Origin: Streptomyces aureocirculatus
GTDB taxonomy: Bacteria; Actinomycetota; Actinomycetes; Streptomycetales; Streptomycetaceae
Assembly: GCF_000720475.1 (NCBI RefSeq)
Contig: NZ_JOAP01000074.1
Span: 1-23,051 of the forward strand
Length of the DNA stretch: 23,051 bases
Reading direction: 5' to 3'
Within the stretch, counting starts at the first letter, position 1. The number at the start of each line of letters is the position of its first letter. The notes below the pieces were generated by a model, which did no database searches, was not told the DNA's origin, and saw only the letters and a list, made by a program, of their open reading frames with translations. The translations under genes were made by a program, and so were the position numbers. Below are positions 1 through 7,638 of the stretch, piece by piece.

Positions 1-170
1 GGGTGGGAGATACGTCGCGCGGTAGCGCGGCGGAAACCGGCCACCGGGTCGCACCCGAGGTTCCTGATGCCCGATGCGGGCGGTCACGGGTGGGTGGGTG
101 GGGAGCCCGGCGCGCGGTAGCGCGGCGGGAGCCGGTCGCCGGGGCCCACCCGGAGTTCCCGGTACCCGGG
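1..170. repeat. Imperfect ~95-bp tandem duplication upstream of the GHKL gene
   Basis: Two diverged copies lie head to tail. The exact 17-mer GCGCGGTAGCGCGGCGG occurs at 17-33 and again at 112-128, a 95-bp offset. Similarity runs both ways: GGGTGGG-GA stretches precede each copy (from 1 and from about 96), and related CACCCGAGGTTCC / CACCCGGAGTTCC stretches follow. The rest of 1-300 is GC-rich with no convincing coding sequence. The only other useful signal is an AGGGAG ribosome-binding site at 285-290 before the GTG at 301. The array may continue left of the window. Confidence 0.6.
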
Positions 171-300
171 GACGGGGAGCGGGACGGCACCGGCGGTCCA
201 CCCACCGCCGGGACGCGGTACCGTCGGCCCCCGACCCACCACCACCGCCACCGACCGCAGCCGCAGGCCCCGCGGCGCAGGCAGAGGGAGACCGAGCACC

Positions 301-3300
301 GTGAGCAAGTCCGTGCGGCCGGCCGCCGAGGGGAGCGACCCGTTCGGCACCGCCCGCCTGCGCCGCTCCGTCCTGGAGACGTGGGCGGCGAGCCCGGCCC
401 GGTTCCGGGAGGACGCCAACGCCGAGGAAGACCTCGCGCTCGGCGGCTACCGCGACCGCCTGGTCGTCGAACTCGCCCAGAACGCCTCCGACGCCGCCGC
501 CCGCGCCGGCGTACCGGGCCGCCTGGCCCTCACCCTCCGGGACGGCACTCTCGCCGCCGCCAACACCGGCGCCCCGATCGACGCGACGGGCGTCGAATCC
601 CTCTCCACCCTGCGGGCCTCCGCGAAGCGCGAGGACCGCGACGACCGCCTCGACCGGGCCCGCCCCGACCACGCCCCGGCCGGTCAGGACAAGCCGCACC
701 AAGGGGACCCCGCCGCAAGGCGGACGACAGGCCGCTTCGGCGTGGGCTTCGCCGCCGTACTCGCCGTCTGCGACGAACCCGCGGTCGTCGGCCGCACCGG
801 CGGCGTCCGCTGGTCCCTCGCGGAGGCCCGCGAACTCGCCGCCGAAACGGCCCGCTTCAGCCCGGGCCTCGGCGACGAGATCCGCCGCAGGGAGGGCCAC
901 GTACCGCTGCTGCGTCTCCCGCTGGCAGCGGAAGGCACCGCTCCGCAGGGGTACGACACCGTCGTCATCCTGCCGCTGCGCGACGCCGCGGCGGAGGACC
1001 TGGTGGCCCGCCTCCTCGACGGAGTCGACGACGCGCTGCTGCTCGCGCTGCCCGGCCTCGACGAGGTCACCGTCACCGTCCCGGGCGCCGAGCCCCGCAC
1101 CCTGCGCCGGTCCGCCGAAGGCCCGTACACCGTCGTCGACGACAGCCGCGACGGCACCACCCGCTGGCGCACCGTCAGCGACCAGGGCGTGCTGGCCGCC
1201 GAGCTGCTCGCGGACCGGCCCGTCGAGGAGCGGCAGCGCCCGTACTGGCACCTCACCTGGGCCGTGCCCGCCGGGCCCGACGGCGCCCCGGAGCGCCCCC
1301 GCACCACCGCGGTCCTGCACGCGCCGACCCCCAGCGACGAGCCCCTCGGCGTACCCGCGCTGCTCATCGCCTCCTTCCCGCTGGACACCAGCCGCCGGCA
1401 CGCCGCGCCGGGACCGCTCACGGACTTCCTGGTGCAGCGGGCGGCGGACGCGTACGCCGAACTCCTCGCCGGGTGGCGCCCGGTGGGCGAGGACATCATC
1501 GGTCTCGTACCGGGCCCGCTCGGCAGGAGCGAGCTCGACGGGGCGCTGCGCCAGGCCGTCCTCGACCGACTGCCGCGCACCGAGTTCCTGCCGCCCGCTG
1601 TCCCGCCCGCCGCGACCGGCACCGGCACCGCCACCGTCACCGGCACGGACGCCGCCACCGACCCCCACGACTGGCCCGACGCCGAGACACCGGTGGCCCT
1701 GCGCCCCCGTGACGCCGAAGTCGTCGAGGGCGCGGGCGCGGACACCGTGCGCGTGCTCGCCGAGGTACTGCCCAGCCTGCTGCCCGCAGGCCTCGAACGG
1801 CGCGGCGAGCTGCGTACGCTCGGCGTCGCCCGTGTCCCGCTGACCGACGCCATCGACAGGCTCGCCGGTCTTGAGCGCGAACCGGCCTGGTGGCGGCGGC
1901 TCTACGACACCCTCGCGGGCGTCGACCCCGACCGGCTCTCGGGCCTGCCGGTGCCCCTGGCGAACGGGCGGACCACCATCGGGCCCCGCCAGGTCCTGCT
2001 GCCCGCGCCCGGCGAGACCGGCGGCGCCGCCCCCGAGGCCTTGGCCCGCCTCGGTCTCAAGGTCGCGCACGCCGACGCCGCCCACCCGCTCCTGGAGAAG
2101 CTGGGCGCCCTGCCCGCCACGCCCCGCGCCGTCCTGACGACCCCGCAGGTGCGGGCCGCGGTCGCCGCCTCCCTCGATGACGACGACAGTTGGTACGGGG
2201 ACGCCGACGCGGGGGTGGGCGGGCTCGGCGCCGACGACCTCGCCGACGTCGTCCTGGCCCTCGTACGCGACGCGGAGCTCGCCCCCGGAGACGAGCCCTG
2301 GCTCGGTGCCCTCGCGTTGCCCGACGAGGACGGGGAGCTTGCGCCCGCCGGTGAACTGGTGCTGCCCGGCAGCCCCTTCGCGCAGGTCATGCGGGAGGGG
2401 GAGCTGGCAGAGGTGGACGCGGAGCTTGCCGGGCGGTGGGGGGAGCAGCCGCTCGCGGCGTGCGGGGTGCTCGCTTCCTTCGCCCTGGTCCGCGCCACCG
2501 ATGTCGTCCTCGACCCGGACGACCTCGAACCGCGTGACTCCGACTTCGCCGAGCCCGACGACGCGGGGCTGCTCGACGCCGTCGACGTGTGGTGCGAGGA
2601 CGTGCTCGACCAACTGCCGGACACGCCGGTGCCGCCGGTCGCGACGGAGCTGGTGGCCGTACGCGACCTCGATCTCGTCGACGACGCGCACTGGCCGCGG
2701 GTCCTGGCGATGCTCTCCCGGCCGCCGCTGCGCGACGCGCTCGTCCACCCGGTGCGGGTGCTGCTTCCGGACGGTACGACGCAGAGCGTGCGGTCCTACA
2801 CGGCCTGGTGGCTGCGCGGGCACCCGGTCATCGGCGGGCGGCGGCCCGCGGGGCTGCGGGCCGCGGGCGGGGATCCGCTGCTCGACGGGCTCTACGACGA
2901 CGCCGACGCGACCGGGTTCGAGGACGAGCAGGTGCTGCGGGCGCTCGGCGTGCGCACCACCGTGGACTCGCTGCTCGCGGAGCCGGGCGGCGCGGCGGAG
3001 CTGCTCGACCGGCTCGCGGAGCCAGAGCGGACCGTTTCCGCGGCGCAGTTGCACGCCCTGTACGGGGCGCTCGCGGACCTTGACCCGGACCAGGTGACGC
3101 TGCCGGACGACGTGCGGGCCGTCGTGGACGGCGAGGTCGTCGTCGTGGACGCCGCGGACGCCGTCGTCGCCGACGCCCCGGACCTGCTGCCGTTCGCCGC
3201 CGGTCTGCCGCTGCTTCCCGTCGCCCCGTCGCGGGCGGCGGATCTGGCCGAGCTGTTCCAGGTGCGGCGCCTGAGTGAACGGTTCCCCGCGGCGGACGCC

Positions 3301-3588
3301 ATCGGGTCGGGGGACGGCGTCGAGCACGAGGTGCCGGAGTCGGTCAGGGTGCTGCTCGGGCCCGCGACCCCGGCCACGTACCGCGAGTACGACGAACTGC
3401 TCGTCGACGGCGTCGACCTGGAGTGGCGGCGCACCGCCGACGGCGTCGTGCACGCGGCCACCCTGGAGGGCGTCGCCGCGGGCCTCGCCTGGGCGGCCCG
3501 CCAGTGGCCGCGGCGCTTCGAGGTGGCGGCGCTCCTGGAGGACCCGTCACGCACGGAGGAGCTGGCCAGGGACCGCTGGTTCGACTAG
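301..3588 (+). CDS. Sacsin/Hsp90-like GHKL ATP-binding protein
   Basis: This is a 1095-residue cytosolic protein with no signal peptide or membrane segment. Its N-terminus carries Bergerat-fold (GHKL) ATP-binding motifs of the sacsin/Hsp90 kind. The N box is ELAQNASDA (E57, N61, D64). A degenerate G1-type motif ANTGAP lies near 87-92, and a TGRFGVGF lid motif at 143-150. Between the last two sits a charged insert at about 111-142. The remaining ~800 residues are acidic, rich in Ala, Asp and Leu, and match nothing I can name. Large single-domain-at-the-N-terminus proteins like this are annotated in actinobacteria as molecular chaperone Hsp90 or sacsin N-terminal domain proteins, with role unknown. 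The GTG start is supported by AGGGAG ten bases upstream. No partner gene is adjacent, so an operon cannot be inferred. The ATPase fold is secure; the chaperone role is only inferred. Confidence 0.88.
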   Translation: MSKSVRPAAEGSDPFGTARLRRSVLETWAASPARFREDANAEEDLALGGYRDRLVVELAQNASDAAARAGVPGRLALTLRDGTLAAANTGAPIDATGVESLSTLRASAKREDRDDRLDRARPDHAPAGQDKPHQGDPAARRTTGRFGVGFAAVLAVCDEPAVVGRTGGVRWSLAEARELAAETARFSPGLGDEIRRREGHVPLLRLPLAAEGTAPQGYDTVVILPLRDAAAEDLVARLLDGVDDALLLALPGLDEVTVTVPGAEPRTLRRSAEGPYTVVDDSRDGTTRWRTVSDQGVLAAELLADRPVEERQRPYWHLTWAVPAGPDGAPERPRTTAVLHAPTPSDEPLGVPALLIASFPLDTSRRHAAPGPLTDFLVQRAADAYAELLAGWRPVGEDIIGLVPGPLGRSELDGALRQAVLDRLPRTEFLPPAVPPAATGTGTATVTGTDAATDPHDWPDAETPVALRPRDAEVVEGAGADTVRVLAEVLPSLLPAGLERRGELRTLGVARVPLTDAIDRLAGLEREPAWWRRLYDTLAGVDPDRLSGLPVPLANGRTTIGPRQVLLPAPGETGGAAPEALARLGLKVAHADAAHPLLEKLGALPATPRAVLTTPQVRAAVAASLDDDDSWYGDADAGVGGLGADDLADVVLALVRDAELAPGDEPWLGALALPDEDGELAPAGELVLPGSPFAQVMREGELAEVDAELAGRWGEQPLAACGVLASFALVRATDVVLDPDDLEPRDSDFAEPDDAGLLDAVDVWCEDVLDQLPDTPVPPVATELVAVRDLDLVDDAHWPRVLAMLSRPPLRDALVHPVRVLLPDGTTQSVRSYTAWWLRGHPVIGGRRPAGLRAAGGDPLLDGLYDDADATGFEDEQVLRALGVRTTVDSLLAEPGGAAELLDRLAEPERTVSAAQLHALYGALADLDPDQVTLPDDVRAVVDGEVVVVDAADAVVADAPDLLPFAAGLPLLPVAPSRAADLAELFQVRRLSERFPAADAIGSGDGVEHEVPESVRVLLGPATPATYREYDELLVDGVDLEWRRTADGVVHAATLEGVAAGLAWAARQWPRRFEVAALLEDPSRTEELARDRWFD

Positions 3589-3683
3589 AGGGCGGGGTCC
3601 GGTGGCGAGTCTTGCAAGTGTCGTGTCCTGGGGACGGGTCCCGTAACGAGTTCTGGATCGGGGCCTGAAACAACCTGGCGCAA

Positions 3684-3756
3684 AACTTATACAGCGCGTA
3701 CAACCCCTGGCCATGGCTAGGGGTCTGATCTGCCGAGTCAACAGACTCCTAGATCA
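3684..3756 (+). promoter_or_regulatory. Structured leader of the secreted-protein gene
   Basis: The gap 3589-3818 is more AT-rich than its surroundings around 3665-3695 and includes a TTATACAG stretch that could serve as a -10 region. Just downstream are two palindromes. CCCCTGGCCA/TGGCTAGGGG spans 3704-3723 with one mismatched pair. GAGTC-AACA-GACTC (3735-3748) lies inside the outer pair TGATC (3726-3730) and GATCA (3752-3756). If transcribed, these would form two consecutive hairpins about 65-115 nt before the start codon. Whether they act as operators or RNA structures is not known. Confidence 0.45.
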
Positions 3757-3818
3757 TCGGGGCCTCGTGTGCGGTCGTCAGCGCCGCGGGGCCCCCTTCT
3801 CCACATGGGGAAAACACC

Positions 3819-4601
3819 ATGCGCATCCGTGCCACCGTGGCCGCCGTCTCCGGCGCCGTAGCCCTGTCCGCCTTCGCCGTCCCGGCCGCGCAGGCCGCCG
3901 ACTCGGTGCAGGGCGACACCAGGATCACGAACGTCGTCGTCAACGGCGGCAAGGACCTGGTGGTCGGCACGTCCACCAAGCGGTTCACCGTCACCGTCAC
4001 GGGCACCGACCCCAAGGGCATAAAGGACGGCATCGCCATGCTGTGGCGCGGCACGAAGTTCGATCCTGAACTCCTTACGGGCGCCCTCGCCCCGATCGAC
4101 GAGGCCAAGTGCACCGCGGTCGACGCGACCACCGGGACGTGCGAGCTCTCCTTCGAGGCCTCCCCGCGCGAGACCCTCGCGAACCGCAGCGCGGGCAAGT
4201 GGAAGGTGCTTGCCGGACTCCTCGCCAAGGGCAGCGCCGAGGACCACGCCGTGAAGGAGACGTACAGGACCGTCAGCGTCAAGCGCGCCGCGAAGCTCTC
4301 CGTCAACGCCTCCCCGGAGCCGGTGAAGAAGGGCAGGACCATCACCGTGGCGGGCGCTCTCACGCGCGCCAACTGGGACACGTACAAGTACGCGGGCTAC
4401 ACCCAGCAGGCCGTGCAACTCCAGTTCAAGAAGAAGGGTGCCTCGGCCTACACCACCGTCAAGACGGTGAGGTCCGACACCAGGGGCAACCTGAAGACCA
4501 CGGTGAAGGCCTCCGTCGACGGCACCTTCCGGTACGTCTTCGCGGGGACCTCCACGACGCCCGCCGTGACGTCCTCGGGTGACGCCGTCGACGTGCGCTG
4601 A
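3819..4601 (+). CDS. Secreted protein with Ig-like repeats, function unknown
   Basis: The protein has 260 residues. A Sec signal peptide is clear: MRIRA, a hydrophobic core, and a cleavage site near residue 26 (AQA|AD). The mature part looks all-beta. A first module runs from about 35 to 150 and contains two cysteines (CTAVDATTGTC), likely a disulfide. A second module, about 160-260, starts KLSVNASPEPVKKGRTITV. It has the 'reinforce, Y.QQAVQLQFK..., T.VKTVRSDTRGNLKTTV, G.FRYVFAG' pattern seen in Ig-like repeats of Streptomyces surface proteins. The ATG follows GGGGAAAA. It is transcribed from its own leader and runs convergent with the P-type ATPase, 46 bp away. No catalytic motif is visible, so an extracellular binding or structural role is only a guess. 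Confidence 0.82.
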   Translation: MRIRATVAAVSGAVALSAFAVPAAQAADSVQGDTRITNVVVNGGKDLVVGTSTKRFTVTVTGTDPKGIKDGIAMLWRGTKFDPELLTGALAPIDEAKCTAVDATTGTCELSFEASPRETLANRSAGKWKVLAGLLAKGSAEDHAVKETYRTVSVKRAAKLSVNASPEPVKKGRTITVAGALTRANWDTYKYAGYTQQAVQLQFKKKGASAYTTVKTVRSDTRGNLKTTVKASVDGTFRYVFAGTSTTPAVTSSGDAVDVR

Positions 4602-4647
4602 CGGCGGCGGCGTCCACCCGGGGCGGTCCGGGGCCCAGGGGCCGGGT

Positions 4648-7050
4648 CTAGGCGGTGAAGCGGCGGTCCACCCAGCGGAAGGCGAACTCGATCAGCGCTG
4701 AGGCGACCGCGGCGATCGCGACCGCCGCCCACGGCATCGTCGTCCCCACCAGCTTCAGGGCGAAGAAGTCCTGGAGCCAGGGGACGACGAGGACGAGAAG
4801 GAAGCCGAGGCCCATCGCGGCGACCAGGCCGACACGCCACCAGGTGTAGGGGCGGGCGATGATCGCAAGGACCCACAGCGACACCAGGAACAGGGCCAGC
4901 GTCGCCGCGCTGGTCTCGGCCTCTCGTGCGCCCTCGCCGGTGTAGTGGTGCCGGGCCAGGAGGTACGTCGCGAACGTGGCGAGGGCCGCGATGATGCCGC
5001 CAGGAAGCGCGTACCGCATGACCCTTCGGACGAAGTGGGGCTTGGCCCGCTCCTTGTTGGGCGCGAGCGCGAGGAAGAACGCCGGGACGCCGATCGTGAG
5101 GGTCGACAGCAGCGTCAGATGGCGGGGCAGGAAGAGGTACTCCACCTGCGAGCAGACCACCAGCAGGGCGATGACCACCGAGTAGACCGTCTTCACGAGG
5201 AAGAGCGTCGCCACGCGCGTGATGTTGCCGATGACGCGGCGGCCCTCCGCCACCACCGACGGCAGCGTCGCGAAGCTGTTGTTCAGAAGGACGATCTGCG
5301 CCACCGCGCGCGTCGCCTCCGAGCCCGAGCCCATCGAGACGCCGATGTCCGCGTCCTTCAGGGCAAGGACGTCGTTCACGCCGTCGCCGGTCATCGCGAC
5401 CGTGTGGCCCTTGGACTGCAGGGCGCCGACCATGTCCCGCTTCTGCTGGGGCGTGACCCGGCCGAAGACGGAGTTGGCGTCCAGCTCCTCGGCCATCTCG
5501 GCCTGGTCCGCGGGCAGTCGCCGCGCGTCCACCGTGTTCGCCGCGCCGGGCAGGCCGAGCTTGCCCGCGACCGCGCCCACGGACACCGCGTTGTCGCCGG
5601 AGATGACCTTCGCCTGGACGTTCTGCTCCTCGAAGTACCGCAGGGTGTCGGCGGCGTCGGGGCGCAGGCGCTGCTCCAGGACGACCAGGGCGGTCGCATG
5701 GGCGTCCCGGGCGACCTCGGGGGAGTCGAGGTCGCCGGCCGCGCGGGCCAGGAGCAGGACGCGCAGGCCGTCGTGGTTGAGCTGCTCGATCTCGTCGAGG
5801 GCCGGGTCACCGGACGGAAGCAGCACGTCCGGCGCGCCGAGCAGCCACGTCGAGCTCTCGCCGTCGCCCTCGCTGAAGCTCGCCCCGCTGTACTTGCGGG
5901 CGGAGGAGAACGGCAGCGCCTGGGTGCAGCGCCACTCCTCGCTGTCGGGGTAGGCGTCGATGATCGCCTGGAGGGACGCGTTGGGGCGCGGGTCGGACTC
6001 GCCGAGCGCGCCGAGGACCTTGCGTACGTACGCCTCGTCCGCACCGTTCAGCGGACGCAGCTCCGTGACGTCCATGCCGCCCTCGGTGAGCGTGCCCGTC
6101 TTGTCCAGGCAGACCGTGTCGACGCGGGCCAGGCCCTCGATGGCGGGCAGCTCCTGCACCAGGCACTGCTTGCGGCCGAGCCGGATCACGCCGATCGCGA
6201 AGGCCACGGAGGTCAGCAGGACGAGACCCTCGGGGATCATGGGGACGATGCCGCCGACCGTGTAGGCGATCGACTCCTTGAAGTTGTCGTCCTTGACGAC
6301 GAGCTGGGAGATGATCAGGCCGATCGAGGTCGGGATCATCAGCCACGTCACGTACTTCAGGATCGTGGAGATGCCCGAGCGCAGCTCGGAGTGGACGAGC
6401 GTGAAGCGGCTCGCCTCCTCCGCGAGCTGCGCCGCGTACGCCTCCCGGCCCACCTTCGTCGCCGTGAACGCGCCGCCGCCCGCCACCACGAACGAGCCCG
6501 ACATCAGCTTGTCGCCCGGCTTCTTCAGGACCGGGTCGGCCTCGCCGGTGAGCAGGGACTCGTCGACTTCCAGGCTGTCGGCCTCGACCGTCTCGCCGTC
6601 CACCGGGATCTTGTCGCCCGGGCCGAGCTCCACCAGGTCACCGAGGACGATCTCGGAGGTGGAGATCTCCGCGGCCACGCCGTCGCGCCGCACGGTGGGC
6701 TTGGCCTCGCCGATCACCGCGAGACCGTCGAGGGTCTTCTTGGCCCGCAGCTCCTGGATGATGCCGATGCCGGTGTTGGCGACGATCACGAAGCCGAAGA
6801 GGCTGTCCTGGATCGGCGCGACGAACAGCATGATCACCCAGAGCACGCCGATGATCGCGTTGAAGCGCGTGAAGACGTTGCCCCGGACGATCTCCGATGT
6901 GGAGCGGCTGCTGCGGACGGGTACGTCGTTGACCTCGCCGCGGGCGACCCGCTCGGCGACCTCCGCCGCCGTGAGACCGGTGGCTCGTCCCGTAGGGGGC
7001 GCCACCGGGTGGACCGGGTCCAGCTCGGCGCCCGCGTCGATATGCGTCAT
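4648..7050 (-). CDS. CtpE-like P-type cation-transporting ATPase
   Basis: This 800-residue membrane protein carries every catalytic motif of a P-type ATPase: TGEA in the actuator domain (168-171), the phosphorylated aspartate in DKTGT (D316), FSSARK in the nucleotide domain (381-386), KVISGDN (481-487) and TGDGVND (554-560). The membrane motif is PEGL (273-276) rather than a CPC motif, so a heavy-metal P1B pump is unlikely. The helix sequence MIPEGLVLLTSVAFAIG and overall length resemble mycobacterial CtpE, reported as a Ca2+ transporter, so calcium is the best substrate guess. About ten hydrophobic segments are visible: two pairs before the phosphorylation site and six at the C-terminus. The ATG lacks a ribosome-binding site but has TACCGT seven bases upstream, suggesting a leaderless transcript. 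DUF2530 lies 81 bp upstream on the same strand. Confidence 0.93.
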   Translation of the reverse strand: MTHIDAGAELDPVHPVAPPTGRATGLTAAEVAERVARGEVNDVPVRSSRSTSEIVRGNVFTRFNAIIGVLWVIMLFVAPIQDSLFGFVIVANTGIGIIQELRAKKTLDGLAVIGEAKPTVRRDGVAAEISTSEIVLGDLVELGPGDKIPVDGETVEADSLEVDESLLTGEADPVLKKPGDKLMSGSFVVAGGGAFTATKVGREAYAAQLAEEASRFTLVHSELRSGISTILKYVTWLMIPTSIGLIISQLVVKDDNFKESIAYTVGGIVPMIPEGLVLLTSVAFAIGVIRLGRKQCLVQELPAIEGLARVDTVCLDKTGTLTEGGMDVTELRPLNGADEAYVRKVLGALGESDPRPNASLQAIIDAYPDSEEWRCTQALPFSSARKYSGASFSEGDGESSTWLLGAPDVLLPSGDPALDEIEQLNHDGLRVLLLARAAGDLDSPEVARDAHATALVVLEQRLRPDAADTLRYFEEQNVQAKVISGDNAVSVGAVAGKLGLPGAANTVDARRLPADQAEMAEELDANSVFGRVTPQQKRDMVGALQSKGHTVAMTGDGVNDVLALKDADIGVSMGSGSEATRAVAQIVLLNNSFATLPSVVAEGRRVIGNITRVATLFLVKTVYSVVIALLVVCSQVEYLFLPRHLTLLSTLTIGVPAFFLALAPNKERAKPHFVRRVMRYALPGGIIAALATFATYLLARHHYTGEGAREAETSAATLALFLVSLWVLAIIARPYTWWRVGLVAAMGLGFLLVLVVPWLQDFFALKLVGTTMPWAAVAIAAVASALIEFAFRWVDRRFTA

Positions 7051-7131
7051 GGCATCGACGGTACGGGGGGAAAGTGGCCGCCACCCCCCGAGTAGGGGAA
7101 AGATCCGACCTCGGTAGGACGGGATGTGCCC

Positions 7132-7413
7132 TCAGGTCGTACGCCGTACTGCCTGGGTACCAGACACCTCGGCGGCGGCCCGCTTCATGGCCGCGTCGCG
7201 CCCCCGGACGTACCGGATGCCGATGAGCCCGAGGCCGCCGCCCGCGAGGCACGTCCACACCCACCAGGTGAGGTCCCGGTCGTCGAACCAGCCATAGAAC
7301 GGCAACTGGACGAGGAAGAGGGCGAACCAGAGGATCGTGCCGCCGGTGATGGTGGCGACGACGGGGCCCTCCAGGGGCTCCGGCGCCTCGTGCTTGGGGG
7401 TCCACTTCGCCAT
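7132..7413 (-). CDS. DUF2530 family small membrane protein
   Basis: The product has 93 residues. It starts MAKWTPKHEAPEPLEGP, followed by two transmembrane helices at about 20-40 (VVATITGGTILWFALFLVQ) and about 48-68 (LTWWVWTCLAGGGLGLIGI), then a basic tail. This arrangement, with PLEGP before the first helix and WxW in the second, matches the actinobacterial DUF2530 family, which has no assigned function. The gene is divergent from the NCS2 permease, an association I recall as common in Streptomyces. TAAGCT sits six bases before the ATG and there is no Shine-Dalgarno sequence, so a leaderless message is likely. It could be co-transcribed with the P-type ATPase downstream. Confidence 0.85.
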   Translation of the reverse strand: MAKWTPKHEAPEPLEGPVVATITGGTILWFALFLVQLPFYGWFDDRDLTWWVWTCLAGGGLGLIGIRYVRGRDAAMKRAAAEVSGTQAVRRTT

Positions 7414-7463
7414 GCGACCAGCTTAGTCGGGGCGGTCACGGGCCCCGCCCGGGCTCCAGCTCC

Positions 7464-7559
7464 CCTTGTGCCACAAGGCTCTACGCGCGGAGATGGCCAT
7501 TTCTCACTCATGTATTCATACTGAAACGGCTTCTTAATGGCCGGTTGCTTTCGTATGAA
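7464..7559. promoter_or_regulatory. Divergent control region with palindromes (DUF2530 / NCS2 permease)
   Basis: The 225-bp gap between the divergent genes holds an unusually AT-rich block for this genome (about 7497-7580). CCTTGTG-c-CACAAGG is a perfect 15-bp palindrome at 7464-7478, operator-like in size. TTCATAC (7515-7521) and GTATGAA (7553-7559) form a perfect inverted repeat. Between them AACGGC pairs partly with GCCGGTT, so a longer imperfect stem-loop is possible in the permease leader. I could not match this to guanine, xanthine or preQ1 riboswitch consensus sequences by eye. Confidence 0.45.
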
Positions 7560-7638
7560 GTTACAAATTCGTTCACACTCGGCCTGTTCCGTTCCGTAGA
7601 AGTCATCCACACCGTTCCAAGAGGTCATGAGGTCTCGC

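Noticed and set aside
3..1712. Long open frame (569 codons) overlapping the start of the GHKL gene
   Set aside because: It is Arg/Pro/Gly-rich with no domains, and its third-position GC does not fit; it is the shadow of the 301-3588 gene.
4945..7095. 716-codon plus-strand frame opposite the P-type ATPase
   Set aside because: The minus strand encodes an unmistakable ATPase with all motifs; the opposite frame has only low-complexity Arg/Asp/His sequence.
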